In this document: in pieces, positions 1-13,765 of the stretch
Layout: every line of letters starts with the position of its first letter
How positions within the stretch are numbered: the stretch's first letter is position 1
The notes under the pieces: model-generated
The model's database searches: none
Told to the model about the DNA's origin: nothing
The model's input: only the letters and a program-made list of their open reading frames with translations
Assembly: GCF_000313135.1 (NCBI RefSeq)
Contig: NW_004457598.1
Location: forward strand, 66,552-130,551
From: Acanthamoeba castellanii str. Neff
Taxonomy: Eukaryota; Discosea; Longamoebia; Acanthamoebidae
Direction: 5' to 3'
Length of the DNA stretch: 64,000 nucleotides
Program-made: the position numbers and the translations under genes

Positions 1-1746
1 GAACGGGACGAAACAAGCAAACAAAAGCCGGTTGAGCGCAAATGAATGGTCACATGTGCTGCAACAGGGCGGCGAAGTACCGGTGATGGAGCCGACGCAT
101 TTGCCCGTTTCGATGTCCCACACCCGAGCCGACTGATCGGCGGAGCCCGTGACCAGGAGGCCGCCTGCGAAGTCCAGGCACCAGATCGACCCGTTGTGGC
201 CCGTGAGCGTCGAGAGGTGCTCTCCACTCGCAGACGCCCATATCCTGGATAGCGGCGTGGGGGGGGGAAGCGAGCGTGAGAATCGTGAGAACATTGGCGT
301 GGTTGGCACTCGGTACCTGACGGTCAAGTCCTGCGAGGCGGTGGCGAGGATCTGCTGGTCGAAGCGGAGCGCGCACACGCGCTCTGTGTGGCCCGAGAGG
401 GTCTTGAAACACCGGCCCGTGTCTAGTCGCCAGTATTTCACGTCCTGCATGTGGTGTGTAACGAGAGCGAGATTCAGCCCATGGTCCTCTCGACATGCTG
501 CAGTCATTAATGACGGGCGGGTAAGGACATGAGTGCAAGGGAGGAAAATACGTGGTCGTCGGATCCGGAGATGATCTTCTCGTCGTCGAACTGCACGCAG
601 CGCACGGGACCGTCGTGGCCAAAGAGAGTGTTCGTACTTGTCACTCGCTCGACATCCCACACCTTCACCACCTGCGCTTTGAGTAACAGCAAGTGTTGGA
701 ATCACAAACTCGTAGGCACCGAACGGAGGAGCAGCTGGACAATAGACAGACAGCAAAGAAAAAAAAAGAAAAAAGTTGTGAAAAAGGTGGTGCCTTGTCG
801 ATGGAACCGGTGACCATGGTGTTGCCCTGGAGCTTGACCGACGAAATAGGGCACACCGTCACCGGCGTCCACCTGGTGGGACAACGGCAACCCGACGATG
901 AGTTAAAAAATGGAGAGCTGGCGCCAGGGTTGGGCGTGAGACGGTACCAGTGAGTGCCCCTGTTGAATATGCAGCGCGGTGCGAAGTGCTTGGTCGCCCA
1001 GTTCGTCTCGTAGCGCAACCGCCTGTGGAGAATGAACAGTAAGAGGCAGTGCGGTCAGCCAAGCTAACCTGATCGTGTGCATTGTTGGCCTGGCCAGGTG
1101 GGTGGAGTGGGTACTTGAGGTAGCGCTCGATCCACGAGGTGGTGTCCTGCAGGTGGCGCGGGACGGCAGCGTTCTTGCCGAAGCGCTTCTCGTACTTCTT
1201 CTCCCACACGGACAGCTGTTCGAGCAGACAGACAGACAAGTGAGCCATGAGACCGACGTGCGCGTGAGAGCTGCCGAGGGAGGGCACCTCGTCTGAGATC
1301 TTGCGCCAGCGTTTAGAGGACGAGACGAAGGCCCACAGGTCCTTTCCATCAAGGAATCCCATGATCAACGCGCCACATTCCTGTGGCAGCTCGCCCAGCC
1401 TGCGCCAATTGATACCGTAAATGCCGGCAATCATTGTGAATGGCATTGAATCAAAATTCGAAATGAAAATGAAATCAACAACGATGTGCGAACAAGGGCT
1501 GTACCAGGCTGCATTGCTGACCGACTGGCTCATGTTTTGCAAATGGCTCCTTCAATCGTCGCAAGAAATGAAAATGAAAAGTAGAAAATGAGACTAATGA
1601 GATGAACAGCAGAGAAGAATGATTTTACCTTGGGCCGTATATTGCCCTTCTTAAAGATTGAAGGCTTCAAGCGCACACAGCGATCAAGTCTGGCAAACGA
1701 CAGACCCTCTGCGCCCAGCTCTGTTTGCCGTTGGTGAAAAGCACAA
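1..1746 (-). CDS. F-box/WD40-repeat protein (C-terminus off the left edge)
   Basis: Probable substrate receptor of an SCF ubiquitin ligase: the F-box binds Skp1 and the propeller binds substrate. A spliced exon starting near 1399 encodes an F-box (LGELPQECGALIMGFLDGK) followed by a helical stretch (WEKKYEKRFGK, SWIERYLKY). Later exons toward position 1 encode WD40 blades: LQGNTMVTGSID, VVKVWDVE, LFGHDGPVRCVQFDDEKIIS, and near 60-240 LTGHNGSIWCLDF with SADQSARVWDIETGK. Introns interrupt the repeats. The start is unresolved: an upstream open stretch (about 1629-1746, ending KKGNIRPK before a GTAAAA donor) looks coding, but it has no ATG and its frame does not join the F-box exon simply. The C-terminal blades lie outside the window. 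Family assignment is firm; substrate is unknown. Confidence 0.85.
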
Positions 1747-1970
1747 ATTGGTGTTGGCACAATTCGTTCTCAATTTGTGACCCTCACCAGCTCTCCTGTA
1801 GGCTCAAGGAGCTCCAGCCATCACTTTGTGTCTCATTCCACACAAGCACATCACATGTGATCAGCAGCCACATCACACTGAGCTTCTTGCCTTTGGGGAG
1901 CCCCAAACATTTGCAGTTGCAACTGGTTTATGTTGTGGAGCAAAGGGAATAGGTGTGGCGATCGTAGCGC

Positions 1971-4455
1971 TCACTTGTACTGCTGCTGGATGTACTTGGC
2001 GATGGTCTGGAGCTGGATGTTGGACGTACCCTCTGGGCGTGATTGTGGTCAGCGGACTCAACGACACATACGCGCACACGCACGCACACACCGCACAAAG
2101 AGAGTGCTGAAAAGCCGACTTACCGTAGATCTGTCCGATCTTGCAGTCCCTGAAGTACTTCTCGACGGGGAACTCCTTGGTGAAGCCCACACCTCCCATC
2201 AGGCTGCCAGCGAACACGCGTTGGTGAGCGTCTTGCCCATTTCGCTTGGATGTCAGAAGGGGTGGTATGGCGTACTTGATGCACAGGGAAGCGACCTTCT
2301 CGGCCACCTCCGAGGCGCGCAGCTTGGCGATAGCAGCATCGATGACGAAGGGCTGACCAGCCTCCTTCAGGCGAGCAGCACTACATACGAGGCCAAAAGC
2401 CCAAGTCAACAAAGGCCAGCAACCAACGCAGCAACCACAATTACGGGCATCTATGGAAGACTCGAGGAAGAAGAAGGGTCATCGCGTACTTGTAGACCAT
2501 GAGCTTAGCTGCGAGGATGTCAGAGTACATCGACGCGTACTGGAACTGCACGCCCTGGAAATCGGCAATGCTGCGAAGAATGTGAAGAATCAGTATAGCA
2601 GTTAACGATTAAGACTACGACGACTGAGCGGTTAGAGTACCTGCTGTTGAAAGCCTTGCGCTCGTTGATGTACTTCATGGTGTGGTCGAAGCAACCCTCG
2701 GCAACGCCCAGCATTTGCGCGCCAATGCCAATGCGGCCCTCGTTGAGCGTCTCGATGGCGATCTTGTAGCCCTTGCCCACCTCGCCCAGCACTTGGCTCG
2801 CCGGCACTCGGCAGTTCTCCAGGACCACCTCGCACGTCGACGACGCCCGAATGCCTGGAGAAGTGCGAATCGATCAACCACAGAGGAAGCCAAAGACGAT
2901 GCAAAGGAGGAAGAAGAAGGGGGTGGTACCCAGCTTGTCCTCCTTCTTGCCGATGCTGATACCCGGAGTGTTCTTGTCGATGAGGAAAGTGGTGATTCCC
3001 CTGTGACCTATGGAAGACGGAACCGAGAATCGATTGACGCGCAGTAGTTGAGTCCCACACTCAATCACTGTGACAGCAATGAAGATGAAGCCGGTCAGGT
3101 GGTGGTGTACCGGCCGAGGGATCCACAGTGGCCATGACGAGGAACAGACCAGCCTCCTTGGAGTTGGTGATCCAAGCTGGCGAGAGAGCGGGGAAAAAAG
3201 TGAGATCAGAGCAGGCGAGAATGGTCGCCAGCATTTGGGCTTGGTGGTACCCTTGGTGCCGTTGAGCAGGTAGCCGTCGCCGTCCTTCTTGGCGGTCGCC
3301 TTGAGGGCGAAGGCATCCGAACCACAGCTCCACTCGCTGCGGTCGACACGCAAATGGGTGAGCCCCAACCGAAACGTTTGCAAGAACAATCACAGAAAAG
3401 AAATGCTGTTTCGTACGAGAGGCAGAACGAGCCGACGGTGTCCTGGGCCAGACGGGGCAGCCACTGCTCCTTCTGCTTCTCAGTTCCCCAGCGGATGACC
3501 GCGTTGTTGACCAGCGTGTTCTGTGTACACACAGACAAACACGGTCATTATTATTATTATTATTAATTATTACGAATTATTATGGATTATGATTTGAACG
3601 TAGTGTACGTGCCTGGACGTCCATGAAGACGGACACCGAGCCGTCGACCTTGGCCACTTCCTCGATAGCGAGGATGGCGGACATGAAGGACATGCCGCCG
3701 CCACCGTACTGCTGCGGGATCTCGATGCCCATCAGACCTGCATTGCCGCGCACGTTCGGTCTAAGCACGACGCACACGCATAGAGAGGTGCCCAGGATAC
3801 GACATCAACGCGCCTTTGAGCATCGAGCGCACGTACCCTGCTCGAAGCACTCCTTGACAAGCGCAGGCTCGAGCTCGCTCTTCTCGTCCATGCTGCAGGA
3901 GGAGGAGGAAGAAGAAGAATAAGAAAGGTGAGACCGCCGGCTGAGCTTTGGTGTGGGTGCAGGAGCTGGTTCAACAACGTACCTCCTGACCTTGGGGCCG
4001 ATGCGCTCCCTCGCGAACTGCTCGACAGAGCTTCGGAGCATCTATGAGGTGTGTATGAAGACAGCACGACAGTCAAGCTCAAGAGTATTACGGCGTCACA
4101 CCAACCTCGCCAGGTGCGCCGGTGCCACATGCGTACCTCCTCATCCTCGCTGAGGGTGGTCACGGCAGGACGGGACGCCTCCTGCACCCCAAGACAAGTA
4201 GAAAGATGGTAAGCGGGAAATATCTTTGGAATTGATTACGATTGATTTACTACAACAAAAGATGATGGGATTATGAGCCAGTTCGTCACTGCCGCGCGTG
4301 TCGAGCTCTACGCATCAATTGGGTGGGGTGGAAGGATCTTGGTGGGGGGGTCGTACGGAATGGGTGGAGCGGAGAGTGCGGACAGAGGCACGCGTGGAGG
4401 TGATGGCGGTGGTGGCCAGACGCTGCGAAATCAGGGACGAACTGATTCTCCTCAT
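1971..4455 (-). CDS. ACADSB: Short/branched-chain-type acyl-CoA dehydrogenase, mitochondrial
   Basis: FAD enzyme making the alpha-beta double bond in acyl-CoA, in the mitochondrial matrix (isoleucine catabolism or short-chain beta-oxidation). Exon 1 (4357-4455) encodes a 33-residue presequence rich in Arg and Ser ([18 protein letters not shown]). Next come exons 4137-4181, 3983-4041, 3837-3892, 3613-3737 and one beginning at 3520, all in phase. Family blocks in order: [77 protein letters not shown] and near the C-terminus [20 protein letters not shown]. The last exon encodes [19 protein letters not shown] and stops at 1971. The intron after MDVQ begins GC rather than GT (see findings). The ACADSB subfamily is inferred from overall similarity; other short-chain members remain possible. 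Confidence 0.93.
3549..3577 (+). repeat. (TTA)n-rich simple sequence
   Basis: Seven to eight TTA units inside an acyl-CoA dehydrogenase intron. Confidence 0.75.
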
Positions 4456-4739
4456 TTTGCTGATGTTGTCTCACGCCGAATCTGAACGATTGGAATAATG
4501 CAGCATTGAATCAGCACCTTCTTGCCATTGCGTTTTTTTGCCAACGACAAGTGGGTCCATGCAAAGGAGTTCAAAATCACGACGTACCGGTGGCTTGCAG
4601 ATGAGATAAAATAAAACAATGATTTATAAAACCAGAACTATGAACGAAACGCCAGTTGGGAGATAGGCGGGGATTGTCGACAAGGAACAAGAGCGTAGTG
4701 TACATTACTTTGCATTGATGATGCCACACAAGTTCTCTC

Positions 4740-7700
4740 TTACAGGATATCCTTTCGCTCGGCGTCGCGAGGCTCTCGCTGCAGGGAGAGGTCGTAGAGC
4801 TCGTCGTCTTTTTTCATCGTAAAGTTGGTTAACAGGCTCTGTGGGGACGAGAGCTCAGTTCACGAGTACGAACCATCACACGCACACCGCACACGCACAC
4901 ACCGCACGCGCGCCCACGCACGCACGCACGCGCCGTACCTGGATTTGAGGCACCGGGTGGAGGTTGTAGGCGTTCTGTTGGTAGCGCGAGATCTCGGAGA
5001 TGACTCGAAAGAGGAAGCGCCGCTTGGTGAAGTTGATGAGCCCGCGTATGGTGTCCGGGTTGCCGTCCTCGATGAACGTCAGGTCGGACAGGTGCACGCC
5101 CAGGTACGGAATGCACGGCGGCGCCGATTGACTCAGCACGTCACTGGCGGAGTTCGATGGGTCAATACCGAGTCATCGGCCAGTGCGGCAGCGGTGGCGG
5201 CGGCGGCGGTGGTGGTGTACCGATAGGTCTTGTAGGCGTTGTCGCCGCGCATGAGCAAGTTGAGGTGCTCCAGCGTCTTGTCGGCCTTGCGTGACACCTC
5301 GGCTCGGGTGTAGGCCAGCCGGTACACCGGGCCAGACCTGCGTTCGTGTGTGTCGTGTTAGGCCCAAGGCACAGCGGATGTGGGCGGGGGAAATGGCACA
5401 AACCTGATCCCAGCTAGGAGGGCCATGAGCGTGTTAAAATTCTTGAGATTGTACAGGTGCTTGGCGATCGATGCGAATGTCTCCATGCACTTCACTCGGT
5501 CCTGTTATGTTGAGAGAAGGGAGTCATTTCGCCCGGTTCGAATCGATGACGCACGGCCAAAGCACTCATGCTCTCTCTGGAAGCACGGGTACCTTGATCC
5601 GCTCGTAGCTCAGCAAAGTGGTCGACACCCACATGCAGAAATCGTTGAACGCAATGATCATCTCGACCACGTGCGGCGCTTTGTGTCTGTGCGTGTCAAG
5701 CCACACCAGAAGCATGAGTCTCTTTAGCTCCGAATCTTGAAGCCCAATCGCTACGCGTACCGATTGCGGGCAGAGGACCAGGCCTGGCCGAATAGCTCCG
5801 ATGCGCGGATGGCCTTGAAGCGCTCGAACTCGATCAGCGTCAGTTGTCGTGCGATCTCCAACGCCGGCACGTCCCACAGCGACAGCGTCGGACTAGAACA
5901 CGCATCGTCAACTCCAGTCATGATTCGTGTGTGCGGTGGTGCGGATGTGTGCGTGTGCGTGTGCGGAGCGCAGGAGGGTGGTTATTGTGGCCGCCTACCT
6001 GCAAATATTACGGGGCACTTCGGGCTCAGGCGGCATCTGGGGAAATATGTTGGCGTGTCCGAGCTCCTCTCCGCGCAACAGGCGAGCCCGTCTCGTGATC
6101 GACATCACCAACGAGTGGGCCTGTGCACACGAAGAAAATGAAATTATTCTACCATCAGCCAAACGCATTTGGAAAACACAATCAAAAGTTTCAAACAAAC
6201 GAACCATGGGAGCGTAGGCCGGTTGGCGCTGGCGCAGGAGGCGCCCGCGCACGAACGCGAGGAGGAGGTCGACGACACCCCTCGGCAGCTCCTCGTAGTT
6301 GGCCTCCACCCACTTCTTGAGCACCGAACAGATGCGGGCCTACAGAGCACACGCCCGGCAATCGTGCATTCACGTGGTGAGCTCGTGGCGTGTGCAGTGC
6401 CGTTGATTGTATGCGCGCGTGCCGCTTACCTGCTTTGCGAATGTGTCTGCATCGATATCCGGCTGTTCGTTCGGCTGCTGCGGCGCGGCGGTAACAGTCG
6501 TGGCGGTGGGCGACGGTCCCAAAGTCACCGCCGAGGACGCCAACGGAGACACCAACTACGATCGCACGAAACAAAATAATAATAAATAATAAACAATAAT
6601 AACAACAGTGAGTCCCACAGTCTGAGCCCAACCGCACACAAGGCAAGAGCGCACCTGCTTCGCTGGTTTGACGATTATGTTCTTGATTCTGTGCGTGCGT
6701 GCGTTGTGTCGATGATTAGAAACACGGTGGAGACTAACCCGTGTGTAAGCCACCAGGTGGAGAGGTTGATGGGAACGTACCGTTGCGTTTTGTGAACGAC
6801 CGTGACCGCGGGAGGCGGTGGGGGAGGGGGAGGCGGGGGCGGAATGAGAATTGCTCGCGGCTGCTCCTTGATCCCCCGCGACTCTCCCACGAAAATTGCG
6901 CTCGCGCTCGGCCTGTCGTCGCATGAGTGACGAGTGGCAAGATTAGCGTGCGGCGCACACACGAGCTGCACGAGTCCTGCATCACGATGGCGAGGCGGTG
7001 TATGCACATACTTTTTGCGTGTCGGAAGGGCTCCTCCGCTGGCATACAGCGCCGCCTTGTCCTTGCTGTATGTCTGTTGGTGCGGTGATAGCTTCAGTAC
7101 AGGTTGTGCGGGCGCGCGTGTACATGCGTGTGCGTGCATGTGTGTGTGTGTGAACAAGGCGGAGAAAATGTGAGGGTTGTGTGAGTACGTCGCTCTCAGC
7201 CTTGGCTGTCCGCCAAACGCTGTTCTCTGGCTTGTCGCGCGGTCTGTGTGTGAGTCGTGTGGCGTTCAAGTGCCATAAAGGATTAGAGCCATTATTGCAA
7301 TACCACGTGTGTGGGCTGTGTGGGCTGGCGTGTACGTGTTGATAGTCTGTCCGCGCTTGCGAGGTGTCGACGGAAGCTGATGCTCGCCCGAGGAACTGTC
7401 ATCCGAGTCGCCCTCGCCGTCCACTCCACCCTCCTGGATCAGATGCCTCGTCGACGTCTATCGCAGACATCGTTAATAGAAACGCCACACAGACATCAAA
7501 CATACAAATTAGAAGAGAAACACAAGCGATTCCATTTATGTACGACACACGACACACACGACACACACGACACACAAGCAATATACTAATAATGAATGTC
7601 TGGGCCTCTATATAGGTACCTTGAGGGACATGGATCCTAGGCACAGAGTGACTGGGCGGCGGGCGGCTTCGGGGGCCTCCTCGTCCCCGCTCTTGCCCTT

Positions 7701-9743
7701 GCTTCGCTCTTCTTCGTGTCGCTCCGCTCTTCGGGCGACTCTATTGTACTGCGGAGGAGGTCAATCATTAGGCGCCGAGACCTGATTGGCTGCTCGCTCG
7801 CCAACCAAAGGGCCAGGATTAAATCAGTTTTGGTGGTAAGTGGTTGGGCCAACACGCACCAATCCGATGATCTTGGCGAGTAGCACTTCGGAGGTCGTGA
7901 ACGATGGGTAGGTGGCCAGGAAGGCCTTCTGCTCGTTCAGGTCCAAATCGTCGCCGGAGGTGATCATGTCCAGCAATCGATCCAGTGAGGCCGCCTAAAC
8001 ACACACAAAATGAATAAAAAATAATAAAAAAATTAAAAAATAGCCTGGCGGTGGAGAGTGGAAAAGATTGTCATGCGCGCACCTTGAATCGACCACCGTT
8101 GATGTGGTAGTAGAGCACCTCCTCCCCGCCTTCTTCCACCTCCTCCTCTTCCTCGCCTTCGAGTATTCGTTTGGCCTCCCACAGACCCAACACTGCACCA
8201 CACACCACACACGCACCACCGCACACGCGGCACAGAGTAAGCTGTGTGTGTGTGTGTGTGTGTGTGTGATAGGAAGAGAAAGAAAGGAGAGCGGGCGACG
8301 TACGTCGGGAGGCGTGCGAGACGATGAGCGTGTTCCAGAGGCAATGGTCGTCCGTCAGTGTTCGCCATTTCCTGCAGACGCAGGCGGCTGCCGACAACTC
8401 CCGGATGTCGAGGTATGAAAATATGTGCAATAGGATCTGCGATACATGCCAGTGAGCAACCAGACGCGTCGTGTAGTGTGCGTGTCGTGCGTGTGTCACT
8501 TCATCGCTTAATGCGGCACGCACCTCCTTCGGCGATCTTGGCCACCGGGCAGCCGCTGGTGAGCGTGTTTCGCCGTGGGGCGCCGTCGTCATCGTCGTCA
8601 TCCTCGATCATGCGCGCTGTCGAGCTGCGCCGTCGCCTGCCGCACACTTGACACGTGTTTCGCGGAGCCTGACACACGACACACGACGACCCACGACACG
8701 CCACACGACACACGACACGCGACACACGAGTAAGCCAATGGCTGACGAGCCAGAACACCTGGCGACCGCCTCGCGATGCGCACCTCGTTGATGATGCTGC
8801 ACAGGCGGCACGACCAGCGGTCGACGCGCTGGGCCTCGTAGTCGGCCGACGCGCGCTTGTAGATGCGCACGCGATTGGAGATGTCCTCGTTGGTCTGCTC
8901 GGCCTCGACCCCGTCCTCGTCCTCCACCTCGCTCAGGAACGTGCGGAGCGACGTGCGCCACTTGACCAGCATCATCTCCTTGTTCCGCCGCAGCCAGTGC
9001 GTCGTGCCGTGCGAACCGCCCGACGCCGCGAACTGCTGCGAAGACGATGAAGATGAAGAAGACGAAGATGATGAAGAAGAAGAAGAAGGTGGTGACAACG
9101 ATGAAGAAGAAGAAGAGGGGGAGGAGGAAGTGGGCGATGTGGGTGAGGTCGGGGAGCAGAGCGGGGTGGATGGGCCGGCGGAGCTCTCCCGGGAGGGGAA
9201 GGCCGAGAAGAGCGGCACGCTGAGCGGCGTCGGCGCCGACGACGGGTGGCCGTGGAGCAAGGACAGCGAGAGGTGCGGGATGGCCGGCGGTGTCGACGAC
9301 GACGAGCCGGACTGCGACACCACGTGCGTGGTCGACGTCGACAGGTCCGTGCCACCCTTCTCCCTCTCCTTCCCCTTCTCCGCGTTCTTCCGCTGCTTCG
9401 TGCGGATCCGCTGGCTCTCTCTCACCGACGCCGACGCCGACGCCGCGCCGGGCGACGACTCACCGTCGCACTCCACCTTGGCCGCGCCCTCTTCCCGGTT
9501 GTTGGTGTGATCGATGTTCTCTTTGGCCCGCTTCTCCCGGTTGGCCCGCGCCTCTTCGCGCCGCGTCGACGACGAACCTCTGCTGCCCAGCTGTGGCGCC
9601 GCCGGCGGCATCAGCTTGTCTCCGGCATCACCGCCACCGCCCGCGCCACTGCCGGTGTCCTTGTCCTTGTCCTTGTCCTTGTCCTTGTCCTTGCGTCGCT
9701 CCTTTTTCGCTTTCCTGACCTTCTCGCCGCTGTCCTCCTCCAT
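4740..9743 (-). CDS. F-box and RasGEF domain protein
   Basis: Predicted activator of Ras-family GTPases that also carries an F-box. From ATG 9743: a basic N-terminus with a (KD)n run, long Ser/Pro-rich low complexity including a run of about 17 Ser, then WLRRNKEMMLVKWRTSLRTF. An acidic stretch (MIEDDDDDDGAPRR) precedes an F-box near 8330-8440 (LLHIFSYLDIRELSAAACVC, then RKWRTLTDDHCLW). RasGEF_N follows (LYYHINGGRFK, AASLDRLLDMITSGDDLDLN, LVLKKW-type block at 6300, LLLAFVRGRLLRQRQPAYAP). The catalytic Cdc25 domain follows (DVPALEIARQLTLIEFERFK, NLKNFNTLMALLAGI, VYRLAYTRAEVSRKADKTLE, YLGVHLSDLTFIEDGNPDTI) and the protein ends SLQREPRDAERKDIL. Many CA-rich introns. The 5' end could include an upstream exon that I cannot identify. 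Confidence 0.88.
8243..8268 (+). repeat. (GT)n microsatellite in an F-box/RasGEF intron
   Basis: Thirteen GT units. In the sense of the minus-strand gene this is a (CA)n tract inside an intron. Confidence 0.9.
9655..9693 (+). repeat. Coding hexanucleotide repeat (TCCTTG)n
   Basis: About six copies of TCCTTG on the plus strand, read on the minus strand as alternating Lys-Asp near the N-terminus of the F-box/RasGEF protein. Copy-number change would alter length in steps of two residues without shifting frame. Confidence 0.9.
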
Positions 9744-10240
9744 CACCAGCCCTCTTGAGGGCTGACCACCTTGTATCACAACTCTCTCGCTTCTCTTTCG
9801 CTATTTTCCCAGCTTGGTCTGGTGGGGCGAGGCAAGTGCAGTCCGCAAGTGGTCGAGGAATCAAAATCCTCTTCGCCTGTCCTGAGACCTGCACTTCACA
9901 CCATGGATGAGAAGCAGCACAGAATTTGCAGAATCGATTGTGTTGAAGATACATTTTAATCTGCCCTTCAAACAAAGAAATCCAACCCGAGGAGGCAGCT
10001 GTACCAATGGATGAATAAATCTTATCCAAGATCTCTGAGAAGGTCTCCTTCACTTGGTCAGTGCTGCCCTTGTCAAGTGGCCAGTGGCGCACCTGGTTCT
10101 GTATTATGAATACTATGAATAATAATTTTATTTTTGCTGCGTGGTGCTGTCATTGGGCAACGCAGCGGCCCACAGGCGCGCACTTGTGGCTCAACCACTC
10201 AGCGCCACGCCAACACGCGAACATGTTTGTGAGCTGCTCA
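9744..10240. other. Gap between DUF455 and F-box/RasGEF genes
   Basis: Holds the 3' end of the DUF455 gene, with a minus-strand AATAAA at 10127-10132, and the 5' region of the RasGEF gene. A minus-strand stretch at about 9990-10092 stays open (DQVKETFSEILDKIYSSIG), has protein-like composition and is followed by a possible GTACAG donor. It lacks an ATG. It could be an unrecognised 5' exon; I assign no gene. Confidence 0.4.
10127..10132 (-). terminator. Poly(A) signal AATAAA, DUF455 gene
   Basis: AATAAA on the minus strand, 109 bases past the DUF455 stop codon and in an AT-rich patch. Placement fits a 3' end signal. Confidence 0.5.
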
Positions 10241-11881
10241 TCAGGCTTGCTGCTCTTGATGGGGCGTCTTCTGTTCTTCTTCTCCCTTGGCGGGCTTTGG
10301 CAACACCAGCGGGACGTACCACTCCTCGGTCATGCCGGCCTTCTCCCTGTGCAATTTGTGCGTGTGTGGGTGGCGCGTGAGAACGCGAGGAGCCAAGAAC
10401 GCAGCCGGCATGAAGTGGTTCACACGCAGCAGACGCACCTGGCCTGGTATTGAAAGGAGGCTTAAGTCCGCCTCTGAAGTTCTCGCGCACCACCTGGTGG
10501 AAAGTGGGGATGGGGTCCTGTGGTGCGAAACAGTCATTACGCTGCGCGCCTACATGATGACACGACGGCCAATGGAACACATACCAGGGGTGGGTCCGAG
10601 TGCTGGCACAGGTACGTGAACCACTTCATGCCGGCAGTGACGTGTGTGATCTCGTCCTGTGCTCGAACAACGAGCCGTGAGACAACGTTCAAGTTCATCA
10701 GATCAAGCTGATGGTGGGAAACTGCACAAGCGCACCTCGAGAATGACTTCAAGCAGATCGGCGGTCACCGGATCGCCTCCCGAACGAAATCGTGCCACGG
10801 TCGTGGGCATCTGATCGAGTCCTCGGGCCTCTGCGCATCACAATCATGAGTACCCTCAGCCTCCCAGAACTCTGAAAGGCCAAGGTGGCTTAAACGCGCG
10901 CACCATGGACCATGTGTTCGATGCACAGGCGCGACAAGAGGCTGCCCGAGGTCTTCTGAGCGCTCTCCCACAAGCTGTCCTGTTAGTGGCACAAAGCGCA
11001 CACGCACCACCGCAAGGTTAATGGAACAGACAACGAACTGTTGGCCTCGAAAGGGAATGGAGATATGCATACGTGGGCGGGAAGGGCACCGTAGTGGGAG
11101 CCCAGCTCCTCGAGTCTCTTCTTGAGAAGCCCGTAGTGCTGAACGAGCGCGACAAGTGGAGGTATAAGTCGGGCGTAGCCGCACAGCGTATCAAAGGGGA
11201 GGAAGTACTACCTTGGCCTCGTCCGCAGCTATCTTCAACCAATCGGCGTAGAACTCGGCTGGGAGGTCGACCATCTTCTGGAATCGCACCTGATGAACCA
11301 TACGGCCACGAAGAGAGCGATCAGCCCTCGTGGCGCCAAAGTACCAAAGTAGAGATACGCTGTAACGCCAACGATTGTTCGTACCATGATGTCCCAGCTC
11401 AAGTCCACAGCCTGTGAAGCACATCCATCACATGAGCAGAGTGAGTGAATGCGCTGCTTACAGAGAGTGCAGGTGAAGAGGTCGTCATACCATAGACTCA
11501 ATGTGAACCAGCGAATGGACCATGGCGATACGGTTGGCCAGGCTGCCGCCCTTGCCCCGCTTGGGTGCCAGGTGCGGCGGGAGCAGCTCAACGTGCTCCG
11601 GGCGTGCTGGTCGGTCCGGCGCCACACCCGTACCTACGTTGTCCTTCGGCAATGCCCCCTGTGACACCCAAAATAACCAATAACACCACGTGAGGCGGAG
11701 CAGCTCAGGTCGCTGCAAGGCGCGTGGGCGAGATGCAATATTTATGTAAGATAAAGATGCATGAGTTTCGTACGGAATGCCAGAGATCCAAGGCGCGGAG
11801 GGTGTAGGCCGCCTTGAGGTCGGTGTCTGCCGTGTTGAGCACCTTTACTGCCCACTCAACCACCGTTTTCGGCTCTTCCAT
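10241..11881 (-). CDS. DUF455 ferritin-like family protein
   Basis: Member of the DUF455 family, a ferritin-like four-helix group whose biochemical role is not well established. Starts MEEPKTVVEWAVKVLN at 11881 and continues AAYTLRALDLWH. After several introns come HLAPKRGKGGSLANRIAMVH, SLVHIES and MVRFQKMVDLPAEFYADWLK. IAADEAK joins HYGLLKKRLEELGSHYGALP in the next exon. Then CIEHMVHEARGLDQMPTTVA, EDEITHVTAGMKWFTYLC, and FHQVVRENFRGGLKPPFNTE. Potential metal ligands of ferritin-like proteins are visible as HIES, DEAKH and EDEITH. The tail is Lys/Glu/Gln-rich and stops at 10241. It shares a 158-bp intergenic region with the RBBP4-like gene on the other strand. Confidence 0.85.
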
Positions 11882-13392
<1,511 letters not shown>

Positions 13393-13765
13393 ACCTCCTC
13401 TCTCTCTCTCTTTCAACTCATTCTTCTCTGTCTCTATCTCTCACTTCAACACTACATCACACCGGCTTACCTTCTTCCTTCTCGTCTCCTTCTTCCTTCT
13501 TCTTTCCTCAGATCCAAGGCATGATTGGAAGGCTGAGAATGTCAAACCATGTGCTGGCGCATCTCCCAAACAACTGTTCATCTGTTCTCTACCCCCATCC
13601 CGCCACGCCCTTTGCTTCCACTTCGCGTTTTTACTGGTGTGGTGCGGTCCGCGTGCCGCACGTTCCAAGGGCGCGTGCAACCACGTGGTTCCCATTGGGC
13701 AAGCGCATTGCAGGGCGTCAAACCCGTTTTTCTTTTTGTCGAACGCCACAGAGGGAACGAGCAGG
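13393..13765. other. 3' region of RBBP4-like gene
   Basis: Begins with a pyrimidine-rich tract of CTCT and CTTC runs, then mixed sequence. Open frames here have no recognisable protein composition. I see no gene. Confidence 0.5.

Noticed and set aside
5535..5544. GGTTCGAATC resembling a tRNA B box
   Set aside because: No A box, acceptor stem or cloverleaf around it; it lies in an intron of the F-box/RasGEF gene.
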